Positions 51,801 to 64,000 of a stretch of DNA of 64,000 bases are shown here, in pieces. The notes below the pieces were generated by a model that was not told where the DNA came from, ran no database searches, and saw only the letters and a program-made list of their open reading frames with translations. The stretch is from assembly GCA_034687125.1 (NCBI GenBank), contig JAQGBZ010000212.1:45143-109142 (forward strand), read 5' to 3'. Each line of letters opens with the position of its first letter. Within the stretch, counting starts at the first letter, position 1. The position numbers and the translations under genes are program-made. This DNA comes from Neelides folsomi. Lineage: Eukaryota > Arthropoda > Collembola > Neelipleona > Neelidae.

Positions 51801-53920
51801 TCTGACAGAAAAAAAATCAAAGTTGTGGAAATAGATTGACCCAAGTAATTAAACCATAAATACTTTAGTAAATGTACTTAAGCAAATGGTAATTTAGTTT
51901 ACGAACATTTCAATTAAATTATCTACATAAAGTGTATACAAGAGTGTATGACGTTAATAAATATCAATTTGGTATTCAAGTCAAAAGAAATGATATAAAT
52001 AATTAACTAAAACACTTATGGAAGAATGTATAATGAATCTTCTTTTTGGTGCCTTTTTTGAATGGGAGTTTAGAAAAAAAACAAAAGGCCAATAAAAAAG
52101 AATTTATGCTTCCTGCAAGAAACTCCAAAGCCGTAAAAAATTAATAAAATGTGAAGGAGATCACTTCCATAAAAGTGTGACTCGATAAATTTGTCGGCTA
52201 TCGTAATTTAATTATTCACCAACTTGGTTACTCAACATTGGGAGGATATAATCCATGGGAAGAACCAAAAGAACGAAGTTTAAATCCCATTACAACTTCC
52301 TACAAACTCCTACAGTTCAAATCCCTTTTCCACAAAGAGGCTGGTTTGAAAGAAAAGATCTCCTAGACTTTTCTCAACTCGAATTCCCTCCTTGATCCAT
52401 TTTTATTTCCACACAACTTTTTTTTCTTTACCTGAATGCCGACAAATTGAGAAAAATAATAGAATTTAACTTCACAAAAATCTATAACTTATCAAGTAAC
52501 ATAAATGGTAACATAATATTGAAAATTCCCAAGAAATATCCTTCACAAAACCATTAAATAAAAGTAAATAAAAAACTTTTCGGAATGACCTCAAACATAA
52601 AAATAACATTTATGTATATTTAAGATTATAAATAAATTATATTGACTCGAATGAACCGTGCAGTTTCTGGTCGAAGTGCGAACCCAATTGTTATTAATAA
52701 TTGGCTAAATTGAGTTAAATGACTCAAACGGGTCAGATCTTGAAACATAAATTAGGCTATAGGTTGATAATTATAGATTCCTTAATGGGGTTATTAAATG
52801 AGAATATGCGCCATTCTCCAGCATCAATTAAGGGTAGAAGCAATATGGCCAAATGCCAAGACTCGTGCCGTCTCCCTCTTTAAAACTCCTTTAGATATAA
52901 GAAGAAAAGAATGGGAGAAAGTCTGTCCTTTTGCTGTACAATGAACATAATAGACTTCGCTTCGTCCATGAAGCTCGTGAAATACAGACGATGAATCCTC
53001 AGCGTAAATAACATGTCTTAAGAAAGTAAGTAGGAAGGATTTTAGGGAGAAAATTATATTCCTAATCACCTAATGAAGACTTTCCTTAAATTTACATTCA
53101 CATTATCTTCAGCCCCATTCTCCCCTATTTGCCTTTTAAGGAGTGAGAGATGAGGGTAAGGAATTCTCAATTCACTTCAAAATGCCAAACTTTCTTATAC
53201 CTTCTTCTAAATACATAAAGTAATAAATATTTAGCTCTTTAACTTCCTACTCCAATGCTCATTTAAATAATCTCAATTTAATTACAATTTATATCTACAA
53301 ATATTACAATTATTCAATACATAAACGGCAAACCTATCACTCTATGTTGAAAAACGTAGAAAATAAAAGAGAAATATTCTTTTAAATGAACATTTTAAGG
53401 TTTTAAGCAATTTAGTAAAATTTGTATTTTACCAGAGCTGATTAGGTTAAGTTTAAGCAAAAGGGAGTTTAATAAAAAGATGGTTTCAATTCCCTATTCA
53501 TCCTTCCATCAAAACTCATCAAATTTAAATTAAATAAATATGATAAATTAAAAGTTGATTATTTAAATATAAAGGAAATGAATAACTTAAGGGTAGGAAT
53601 TCTCTTGAAAACGTGAAAGGAAAACCTCGAGGTTTGAATATTCATGGACCGCTGAGGCTCCTAACTTATCGAGTCAGAAGAACCAGAGAATTCAAGGAAG
53701 ATACTCCTCCTTATGTATTATGTTAGAAATTTGCATTTGAATGAAGGCGGAGCATTTCGTATGATCCCTTTTTCAATTCCATATATTACCTTGTTATGAT
53801 AACATAAGGAAACGGCCCCTGCTCCCATCCACATCCTTATGAACTCAAAACTTTTACCGCTTCTCATCATTTCTAACTATTTTCATAACAGGGAAAATAA
53901 CATGAGTCTTTTTTTCACAG
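48900..53920. other. Probable first intron of the GPCR, non-coding
   Basis: Five kilobases of A/T-rich sequence without supported exons, RNA genes or recognisable elements. It is bounded by the candidate leader exon and the polypyrimidine acceptor before the receptor's coding start. Confidence 0.45.
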
Positions 53921-53959
53921 AGATAAGAGAGCTTTTGTGAGATTCTCCACATTCTCACG

Positions 53960-56900
53960 ATGTTGGGTGGAATCTCTCGAGTGGGCCACCCCATCCTCAC
54001 GAACGTGACAACAAATGGAACGAGGAACTTTGAATGCCATCCTGGAGGAGTAATTACTTACTTCAATCTCTTAAACGCATTCCAAACCACTTTCTCTATT
54101 TCAAACCATATTCTAAATCCCTTCAACTTACATTTTCTATTTCAAGCATTTAATTTTAAGAACAAGAAAATATTTATACAGTAAATGCATAAGTATACAA
54201 TATTTACAAATGTCTAATAAATAATCAAAATATTAAATGTTTATTCTTATAAATGGCTAATTTAGAAAACCCTAACATAACAAGAAATAAGGAGACAAAA
54301 TGGATAATTAAATTCATTAACCCTTTGACCTTTTAAATAGGAAAGTCATGGAACAGTCCTGCTTGGATTGGCAAGTGCTGGTGTATTGGCGAACCTTTCA
54401 CTGGCTACACTCATCATGGCGAGGAAATCTCTTCGAAGGCAAGTCTCTAACTCCCTTCATCTCAAATTCAGATAGGGAACTTAACCTTCAAAGGCTTTTC
54501 CTTTTGAGCAAACCACTAGAGGAAGAAGCTATACATAATTCCACACCCAACAAACGAACCCTAATAACTACATACCCTGTATACCTCCGATTCTTTCCTT
54601 CAAAACAGCCTTTTTTAGTCTCCAATACATATACATCAGCAAAAGGGAAGTTCATGGGCCAAGAGTAGAAGTCTCCCACTCCCGATTTCACTCCTTTGAG
54701 TGAGGATGAAAATTATTTCTCTCGACCAAGTTCCATTAGGCGGTTCGAGGAAGGAATGTGTAATCACAACCTTTTATTCTTTTTTCTAAAGGTGGTCATC
54801 GGGACTTCTTCTCCATGGAACGCTTGTTGATGGAACGAGGGCAGGGCTTTTGATTCCATTAGGCCTCTCCGTTCTCAGATGTCAACCCGTCACCCGATGC
54901 TCACTAGTTGACACGGCATTTTTACTCCTAGCCACTGTGGCTTCACTCAACTTGCTCACTGCTTCTCTTTCTGACGCTCCTTTATTACCACCACCGGTAA
55001 AATTAAATATTTTACACAGCTTCCCTCTTAAATACTGTTATTACTATTAGTACCATTTTATAACATATCTGTCCTATTGTATATAAATAGTAAGTGAATC
55101 AAATTGAATCATATTGTTACCAAAATAAATAAACTCATCAGAAAGTGAAAGATGAAAGTTTGAATTGGGAAGGAGTGAATTAAGAAATGATGAATTTATG
55201 GTTTAAAGTTGGGAAAGATGATGAATGAGGATAGTTTGACTAAAAAGAGTTATGCTCGGCTCGCCACAACTTTCACCTAATCTCATATAATTATTTAAGG
55301 TTTTAGTTCCAACGCTGTTAGAATCAGCAGGGTATTCTCGGACACAGAGTAACCACTACGCCTCACCTCTTTACCCAAAGGGACAATTCGCTTCGTATAT
55401 GAACGTAAGTTTTATTTTATAAATTAACACCTTCAATGAAAATGAATTTTGCCACATTTTTAGTAATAAAGCATTCCAACATTTCCAACTTCCACACTCA
55501 TCCCAATCACAACTTCACTCCATTTCTTTGATCTCTGATGGTGTGGGAAAAGGATTTTTCCCTAATCCTTCCCAACACCAACACCAACATCCTATCCATC
55601 CATCCTAATTTGCTTCATTACTCTCAATATATTGACACTCAAATACAGTTATTTATCTAACCACTTATTAGTAGTTAAATCCAACTTAAATCTTAGGTAT
55701 ATTTTATTGCTTAAGCACATTTGACTATACAAATATTTACATACTGAATGTACGCTTTGTTTAAGTCGTGGAAAGCTGTATTAGTTGAGTTAAATATTAG
55801 TACATATTTTAATTATACAATTTCACATACTACATTGAGCTTAAATCGCCATTTGAAAAGTTATTCAACGAGGCATATGCACCAATCGCATTAAATGAAA
55901 ATTAGGTAAATTGCACGAGAAAATAAATGTGGATTGCAGGATTATTACGACGAAGATGCGAACTTATTAGCAGAAACAACAGCCATGCCAGACTCGCCGC
56001 AATGTGTCCTATTTGGAACATTCATGGTTTGGTTCGCGGCATTAACAATAAACTTGGGTCCGACTTTCCTCTCGGGAGCTCTGGCCGCTCAAGCGGAAAT
56101 CAACCCGAAAGCCCCATCGTGTCCCCTCGTACGTGGACCAGCCAGACATGCCATTCTAAATGCACTTTGGGCGGCCGTGAACTTACTCTGTGTTGGACTG
56201 GCTGCAGCTCACTTGAGAAAGCTAAAGAAGGACCTGTGTACGTGATCAAAACTTTTCTATCCCAACAAGTCAAGTTATTTCCGACAAGTCCTCCGACGAG
56301 TCTTGATGAATTTTCTTATTTAATATTTTAGCAAGAGCTCGAATTGGATTATTGGCTGCTGCCGGAGCGGGATTAGCTGGCATGGCCGGAATTGCAACTC
56401 CTTCAACCTCACTCGGATTGGGGTTTGTTCATAATGCGGAGATCGGACGAGGAGATCGGCCTCCTGGCCACACACTCGCAACACCAAGTGAAGTTGATTC
56501 TTTTCTACGACAAGCTCAGAAGAACGGTCGTTGTCATATAAGGACACTTGGAAGTCTTGCGACTGCAAACTTGATCTGTTGGGTCCCGCTCTACATTTGT
56601 GCTCTTGTGGCTCCCGTTGGTATGAAAAGTTCTTAAATAATCTCATTTTCAAGATACAACTCGAAAAGTTTACGTTTTTATTTCGCTTCTTTAACCCTTC
56701 TATAAAGTTGTATTACTTTTTAAGTTTACATTGAACTGCAAAGAAAGAAACAGCTAAGAAAATGTAAGAGAAATACATACCTAGTGTTTCATATTTTTGG
56801 AAATGTAAATAGAAATGCATCTTTGAAACTGATAAATATAAAATATCTTTTTAGTATGAGATATTTTATGTATGCATGTATTTTAGTTATGTAAGATCTC

Positions 56901-57693
56901 GTCTATGTATGTAAAGAAGTTTATTTTTACAAATTCAACGAGTTTATAAGAAGATGAGAAATATTCAAATTACGTCTTCTCTATTTTAAATTCCCTGAGA
57001 AGAAAGTCTTTGAATAAATAGTCCCATCGCTCCAACTTTTAAAGTGACAAGTAAAGATCCCCACTCTGTTTAAATTAAAACTTGAGTAGGAACTCAAGTC
57101 TCTAAATAAAAAGTAGATTTATAAAAGTGCGAAATACTCCTAAAACACTTTTTTATAAGATGGATCATCTCCCAACAGGTACAGGTGTATGGGAAGACCC
57201 AGCTCCGTTCGTGTACGAATTGACCCTCATGGCAGCCTTTGCTCACTCAGTCGCCCACCCAATCCTTCTCCTCTTTCTCCATCAACCTCTGCGAGACGGT
57301 CTCCGTGGATGCATTATGGAATTCTGCTGTTGTCTCTGTGTCCCTCAAGGGTTTCAAACTCCCGGATCAAACAACGTGGATGAAGAGGATGATGAACCTC
57401 GCGTATCTCGTCATTCCTCTCGTCGTCCCTCCAATTCCCGATCCTCCCATCATGGTTCTCATCATGGTTCCCATCACAGCTCTCATCACGAGCTTTCTGA
57501 CCCAACCGTCTCCTTAACCCTCTCACTCAAAAGATCCTCTTCACTCAAGAATATGTCGGACATGGGGTCGCCCAGCCTTCTCCCAATGGATGACTTACTT
57601 CCGCCTCCGCCACTTCCACCAGCAAATTCCCTTTTTAGGAAACAGGTTAAACCAATTTTCAATTTTTATAAAGAACTTCCGCTTGGCTTTTAA
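53960..57693 (+). CDS. Orphan class A-like G-protein-coupled receptor
   Basis: Predicted plasma-membrane receptor, ligand unknown. Seven exons (53960-54049, 54341-54438, 54792-54996, 55300-55404, 55940-56237, 56332-56619, 57179-57693) join in phase to 532 residues; the intron after exon 2 has a GC donor. The N-terminus carries two N-glycosylation sites (NVT, NGT) and no signal peptide. Helices lie at about 35-57, 66-90, 102-122, 188-212, 236-257, 337-361 and 372-396. C99 at the top of helix 3 and C227 in the second extracellular loop can form the class A disulfide; CWVP (348-351) is the helix 6 toggle motif. There is no DRY after helix 3 (ASLSDA), and NPxxY is reduced to HPILL. The second intracellular loop is about 60 residues, unusually long. 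The tail is Ser/His-rich (SHHG repeats), then Pro-rich. The last exon could be spliced after CAG at GTTAAA instead of ending at TAA. Confidence 0.82.
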
Positions 57694-60600
57694 AGTAAAA
57701 AACTTTATAAAAGCATGTATTATAAATACCATAAAGGTATATGTTATATTCCCGTTCCTTCCTTCGGTTAAAGAAGTAAAAGTTATTCGTCAAAAAAACC
57801 TTATAAAGTAGGATCTAACGTAGAATGTAAAAAGTCAAAAAAGGATGGGAAATTTAATTAAATGAATTGCTCTGCAAGTTCTTTTTCCTGTTCCATTATG
57901 AAACTTTTTCCAAGTCGGGGTTATAGAATTTTAAAAGAAATCGCGACTTTTTTACAATCTTAAATTAATTAACTTTTACCCTTTCCAAAACTTTCCCTTC
58001 CCTCAAATGCCCAACTTGAGTAGGAAAGGAGTCTCGACCCATAAAACAATTACAATTAATAAACCACCACTTTAATCACTTCATATTTAATGAAGGAAAT
58101 GAGATATTTTCAATTAAGACCCCATTCAATTATTTATTGCCTCACAAGTCAAACCTTATAAATACTAGTGATCGTATTTAATATTTACTAATGTAGCTAC
58201 GTATTAATGGCAAAACTTACAGTTAACACAAAGTTGGAACAAACAATAGCTTCAAATCATAATAAGTCGATCAGCCTGAGAGTAGTTCAAATACAGTATT
58301 CAGTATTACATGCTAATTTTATAAAAGCTAGTAGTTGATTCAACTTCTCGCCATCATAATTACATTAATAATTTAGAACTTTGAGCTCATTTAGCTCATA
58401 ACTACTATACTTTGAGTTCTAAAGGAAGGAGACGTTTAGAACGCCACAAGTAGAACAACTTTCTCCACTAACAAAGATTGTTAAAGTTGGTTGAGGTTAA
58501 GGAAGGAAATATCATAATTGGACCAGAAGGTGCGCATCTCCTCTCTTAAAACTACTGGTAACAATCCACACCAGAACTTTCTCTCTACGAAACAAAAGGC
58601 AGAGGAGAAACAAAAGCCAACGACGCGAGACAACCATAAACCTAAACATGATCCTGAGATGTACGCGGGTTCCTCTTTGGGGAAATGGAACCTTCCCCGA
58701 CTCCTGACTTGTAAACTCTTTACATAAACATATATTAACAATGAAGAAGACAAAATGTTCGCAATCTCTGTCACTCTCAGGAATTTTATTGCTTAGGGTT
58801 TAAGGAGGAGAAAACCTCCATTCCTCATTCCACCTCTCCGCCTCTCTATATTACCAAGAGGAAGACAAGAGGAGAAACTCGGGAGTGAGCGATAAAAGGA
58901 TAGTATTAAAGGAAACGGGGGATCCAACTGCCGCTGGACACTTTATTGCCACGGCCTTGACAAGAAACGGAAGCAGATAAATAAAAAAAGAGGGAAAGTG
59001 GAGGGGGAATATGCCCAATCCTCTTCACGGTCTCACTACTCGCCCAACGGAACCTTTCATAGACCTCTAAAATAAAGAGATAGAGTTGCTCAGGATGTAA
59101 TCCAAAATCGTTTACCTTTAACAAATCCCTCAAATGATCACAAAATAAATGAGGAGCTCAAATAAAACATTAGACCAATTCCAAATCCCTTTAAATAAGA
59201 TTTAAACAAACCAAATGTGCTGCATTTCAAATCAAATTCAACCCCATTTATTTTCATTTCGAAACTGCCGTGCTCAGCAATTTGTGTAGGTAAGATAGGA
59301 TATTACATATTGTACAAACGTGCGTATCTGTACAGACCTAGGTACAGATATGTGCACAATTTATAAAATATTGGTTTTAATAGCTTAAATCAAATTATAG
59401 GCCTTTTAGCTTACGCCCACACACACATATATGAAGAAATTTTTGCCAAAATCTGACACTTGTACGTTTGTCAAGAAGAATAACGAGTTGCCAAAATACG
59501 CTTAAAATAAGGAGGGAGGGAAAAAAATTTTTTAGGTCAGAGATGACAGTGAAAGCCGCGACTCGTCTCCAAATATAAAATGAGTGAAAAGAGAGATAAA
59601 AAAGGAAGATGAAATGAGTAAAGCGTTAAAAGAAAGCATGTAACAGAATTTCAACTTCCACACTCCATTTCATCCCTCCTTTCACACACCACACATTACA
59701 AATATAAAATACATCATGGATATACATACATAAAGATTATATCCTTCCTCTTTAATATTCTATTACCATTAATGTTTAATCATAATTTTCATAATACATA
59801 TTTGGTCATTCCTTTGTTCGCCCTCCCTTTAGTTCTTGTCTCGTATTTAAGACAGATGACACGATTACATGGAAAGATAATGTTGTTAAATGTGCGTCTT
59901 TCCCATTGAATTTGTATTCCCATTGCGCCTTCCTCACTTCAAATCCTCAACCCTCCTCCCAACTCCTAACATCTGCATTGCGAATAATAGTTTAGATAGC
60001 TCCAGTTGATGATAGGGCCTTTGGAGTTCATAACGAGAATTATATCCACAGAGATGCCCACTATTGTAACACATAACATATGAGATATCCTGTGAGAGTA
60101 TCTCTTATGTGACTCATCCCCTCACACAAGGATTTGAGAATTTGAGATGGAAGGAAAATCCGCAAAACTTCCGAACACAACGAAAAAGGTTTGAGAGAGA
60201 TTATGAATAATGATTCATGGTGAGTCTCAAGTGGAGAATCCAATTTCACCATATGTACAACTTCCAGGGACTCTTAATCACATTAGTCTCGCGACGAATT
60301 CAATATGTAATAATTATTCATTCCAACTTCCTCCTTTCTTGAGGGCGAAGAACGGGAGGAATGAGTCGGTCGGTTAAACCTCTACGCAAGAGTGCTCAAG
60401 GAAAAACATATTTCTTGCGAACATTTCCCTTAATGAAAGTGCGAAAATTTTAATTTCACTTTTCCTAATTGAAAAATTCTAGTAGATTCCTTTCCTTTTC
60501 ACTTCGATTCATTCAAGAAAATTAAAATAATTAAAATTAGTTTCTTGATTTTAAACTTTCCAACTAAACTTTTTAAGGAGGTGTTTTAAAAAGAATCTTA

Positions 60601-62729
60601 AAAAGTTTTTCAAACTTTAAAAATTACAAATTATACGCTTAAAGATTTAAACTTTGAACCGTTTCAGTTGCTCCAATAAAAATTTTGATGTCCATGATAG
60701 ACAGGTTTAATTTAACATAAATTAGCATTTTTTTTTACTTTATAGCAATATTGCAACGGGGTTTATTAAAATTAAAATTTTAAATTTTGGTCAAAGTTAA
60801 ACCAATTCTTAAGTTAAATCTAGAGTGGGACTGTTTTGAGACATTTGAGACACTTGTAGAAGTCAGGATAGGGAATTACATTTAAAGAAGGGAATGAATA
60901 CAACGGGGTCATCTTTAAAGAGATTTAAGGTTAAGGAGTTAAGGACTAAAGAGAATGCGGCGAGAGAAAGAAATAATTCTTTTTTCTCCACAGATTTCCC
61001 TCGAGGAACATTCAGAGAGGATGGAGAACCGGTGGTGAAGAAATTACCCTCTTCGACTAACTGAATTAAACGGTGAAAGGAAGATGAAGAAAATCACGGA
61101 CGCCACCAAACAAAGTGTTTGGGATACCCTTATGGTACTTTAGCCCCCCTTACTCAATTTAAATCCAAACATTCGTTCAATAATTACCAAATTCTCTTTC
61201 CAAAGAGCTTAAAAACTTTCCCATATGTTCCGGAGAATAACCCAATAAAACTAAAAGTATTCATCAACTTAATAAAAAATCAATGCCTAAAATATCTATC
61301 AAACAACTTTCCCAACTTTTGTCAATTTGGAATTAAACTCTACATTAAATATTTATTAACCTTAAAAACTCAATTTCAACTACCAAAAAGTATTTCGGAA
61401 TTGTTTAAAAATTGACCCAGCTCATAAGCTCATTATAAAGAATAATACTATACTCGTTCGTGTATAAATTCTATCAGTAATATCGATTAATCAATACGTG
61501 TGAATTACATATAAACCAGTATTTTAAATAAATTAAACGTTATTAAATAATTAATTTACCAACATTGTGAAGTAAGTAAATATTTACCTAGATGAGGAAT
61601 ACCGAATAACTGATAGTACCTTTAACATGATAATAAGTTAAATACATTTAGAAAAGTTATTCATTAATTTCTCTTCTTTCGTCTGTATAAAAACAAAATG
61701 TTTTCTAATGCTGCAATGCACTCCAAAGATATATTGATGTTACATTAATTACTAGCTACCATTGATGGTATTATCTATTATTGTATAGTAATTACCTATT
61801 TAAAGTTATCGATTTCCGATTTACACAAAAAAGTTAACGAATTGTATAATTTCGATCATTGTTTATCGTATTAAGATAAAAGTATACAACCAATTCATTT
61901 TGATACACAATATTTCATTCTCAAAATGGTATAAAGATTGTTAGAAAATATAGAAATGTGGTATTTAAATAATTAAATTGTGGTTGGAGAAAAGTTCTAT
62001 TTAACATGTATGGTGTTCAATGTTGATGTTTTACAAAGTTTCAAATTGAAATGAAGCCATTTTTAAATTCAAAGTATTCTACATACTATACGTTAGTTGG
62101 ACTAAAATCCCTGACAAATGCAATTTAAAATACTCAATTTCGCTCCTCGTGACTAGGTTTATTTATGCTGTATTAGAAAATAAAATGTAGCTCCTGCCGA
62201 TGTCTCTTGAGAAATAAACTACAAGTTATAAGAGAGTGTATGTATGAAAGTGCCATGTATTACTCTGAGCCTCCCCAAAGGGACTTCACTCGGCATTAAA
62301 ATTCATAAAAGAGTAAAGAAGAGGAGCGTTTACTCACCGGATTCCTATTTCCATATTTATTTATGCAGTTGGGAATCCAGAGGAAACCTCTCTTTAATCC
62401 TATGCTAATGGTTCAACTTAAACTCGACGAGAGAAGTCAATTCAGGAATTTTTGAGTTAAGCAAATTTTCCTTTTCAGATACAAGACCGAAGGTCCAAAC
62501 TCATTTGTAATATTTAAGCCAGACAAAATACTCAAACATTTACCATCAAAATTTACATATTGCATTAAATATTTTAATAGTGTATTTACATTTCATTTTT
62601 AAACATTCTTTATCAAACTTAATACTCTTTTCATTTTTTGCAGAGATTTGGATTATAAAATAATGTTGTTCAAAATGTCATACATGAAATTAATAATAAG
62701 TCAAGAAATAATCTATTTTCTTGTAATTA
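57694..62729. other. Gene desert, right part
   Basis: About 5 kb with no supported coding exon. It includes the receptor's 3' UTR and short low-complexity tracts. A 9-bp inverted repeat (TATCTGTAC/GTACAGATA with an 8-base loop) lies near 59325-59350. Confidence 0.5.
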
Positions 62730-62993
62730 CAGATTATACCAACTTCTCTTAAATATAGGAGTAATGAAAATGAGTTAGTAACTTAGGAAATTTCTCAAAT
62801 AAACAAAAAATGAATTTTCGAAAAATGAAATTCAATGAAATTCAAATCTTTTCAACTTTAGAGAACATTGCAGGAATACCAAGAATTAGGTTTTTTATTT
62901 AAAGAATTAAAAGTTTTTGTTTATTTGAGAAATTTTCAAAGTTACTAACTCATTTTAATTACTCCTATATTTAAGAGAAGTTGGTATAATCTG
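62730..62993. mobile_element. Tc1/mariner-like inverted-repeat MITE
   Basis: The left arm starts CAGATTATACCAACTTCTCT and runs about 80 bases; its inverse ends at 62993, with arms matching except for a few positions. The element is flanked on both sides by TA, the target duplication of Tc1/mariner elements. The 264 bp have no coding capacity. Inner sequence includes AAATGAATTTTCG and repeated AAATTCAATG. Confidence 0.75.
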
Positions 62994-62995
62994 TA

Positions 62996-64000
62996 TATTA
63001 GTTAAATGCTTCTACCTGAAGGTAACAAAGTGCTATTGGAAAATCTTCCAAATTCGAAGAAACATTTCATTGTCAAATACTTTTTTGGATTTATAGAAAA
63101 ATCATACAATTGATTCCAAGGGTTGAATCTGGATTCCGACCCTTTCAAATTTAGCTAATAAGATAAGAGATAAAACTTGTGAACATTTTTTTTCCTTCTG
63201 ATAAGGGTGAATGAATAGAAGAGATCAACAGGAAGAGGAGAGAAAGTTGGACCAAGAGAAGAAGAAGCAAAAGGGAGAGAAAGCAGTAAGGAAAAAGGAA
63301 TGATTTATATACGAAGACCCCGAATCAATAAATAAATAAAAAGTCAGGGAGAAATCCATTGTTCAGAAAACTTTTAACTCTTCAATGCTGCTGAGCCATA
63401 GGATTTCTCCTGGCTTACTTTACACACTTTCGGAATTCATATTATGAATAAATTGGATGGGAATTGGATGAGCGCCAGTTGAGTCTCATTCATCATTTCA
63501 TCAAGTACCACTCGAGAGCGAAAGACGAGAGGGGATAGAGTAAAAAGAATAAAAATATTGAAGAACCAAAGATGTGCAAAATAAGCATTGAGCCCCACTC
63601 TCGCCACAGTGTGAACTGTAATCCAATTTCGGATTACAGCCAACTTCTGATTCTTAGAAATGGGAAATGTCAAATGCGAGGTAAAAGAGTCTCCAAATGG
63701 AAAGTCAATCTCTGATTCCCTGAAAATCCAAAGCTTTGCGAAACATTAGAGAGCCCATGGTCCTGTATTTAATCCAACCAATTCAAGATAAATTTTCAAT
63801 CTTTGAAATTATTTCGCATTTATAACTCCACTAATAAGAATTTCGCTCATGTGAAATGAGCCCTATACAGCCGTGTTCCATATTGTTCATACAAGAGTTT
63901 TTCTAAAATTCAACTTTAAATAGCTTTATTATTATCAAAGATTTACCAACAAGATTTTATAAGTGTAATATTTAATACTTGATACACATTGTAACACAAA
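62996..64000. other. Non-coding right edge
   Basis: About 1 kb of A/T-rich sequence with purine-rich tracts (for example GAAGAGGAGAGAAAG near 63233). A minus-strand open stretch at 63437-63673 shows no conserved motif. Nothing else recognised. Confidence 0.45.

Noticed and set aside
59309-59360. Inverted repeat TATCTGTAC/GTACAGATA as a microRNA precursor
   Set aside because: The stem is only nine base pairs before large mismatches, too short for a microRNA hairpin.

Overview
This is a eukaryotic nuclear window. It is AT-rich, its genes are split by short GT-AG introns (mostly 50-150 bp), and the ancestral families are animal ones: EHD, DHRS7, endophilin B, CHP1, JKAMP, a class A-like GPCR and a divergent seven-in-absentia-like E3 ligase. 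An invertebrate, most likely an arthropod, fits best. The species cannot be named from the sequence. Nothing bacterial, viral or CRISPR-like was seen.

Layout. The left 37 kb is gene-dense, with twelve genes whose exons I joined by splice-site phase. In order they are: EHD1/RME-1 type ATPase (minus, runs off the left edge), mitochondrial ribosomal protein uS2m (plus), sina-like RING E3 ligase (minus), DHRS7-type short-chain dehydrogenase (minus), L-serine/threonine dehydratase (plus), mitochondrial uL11m (minus), calcineurin B homologous protein CHP (plus), JKAMP (minus), an unrecognised four-CxxC zinc-ribbon protein (plus), endophilin B (plus), a secreted DOMON-domain protein (minus), and the carboxy-terminal half of midasin/MDN1 (minus). 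Neighbours often lie head to head (EHD/uS2m, DHRS7/SDS, uL11m/CHP, JKAMP/zinc ribbon) or tail to tail, with intergenic gaps of a few hundred bases to about 2 kb.

The right 26 kb is very different. It holds one supported gene, an orphan seven-transmembrane receptor at 53.9-57.7 kb, with a likely TATA promoter and non-coding first exon about 5 kb upstream. The rest (37.7-48.7, 48.9-53.9 and 57.7-64 kb) shows no coding exons, only A/T-rich sequence, short tandem repeats and a Tc1/mariner-like inverted-repeat element. The AAA ring half of midasin, which should lie upstream on the minus strand, is not found in this desert.

Mobile sequence is limited to small non-autonomous elements: an hAT-like MITE in the last endophilin B intron, a 206-bp near-perfect palindrome between endophilin B and the DOMON gene, and the mariner-like hairpin at 62.7 kb.

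The genes do not form one pathway. They cover endosomal membrane remodelling (EHD, endophilin B), mitochondrial translation (uS2m, uL11m), ER protein quality control and transport (JKAMP, CHP), ribosome assembly (midasin), amino-acid and redox metabolism (SDS, DHRS7), ubiquitination (sina-like) and signalling (GPCR). The least described items are the GPCR, which has no DRY motif and a very long second intracellular loop, and the zinc-ribbon protein.
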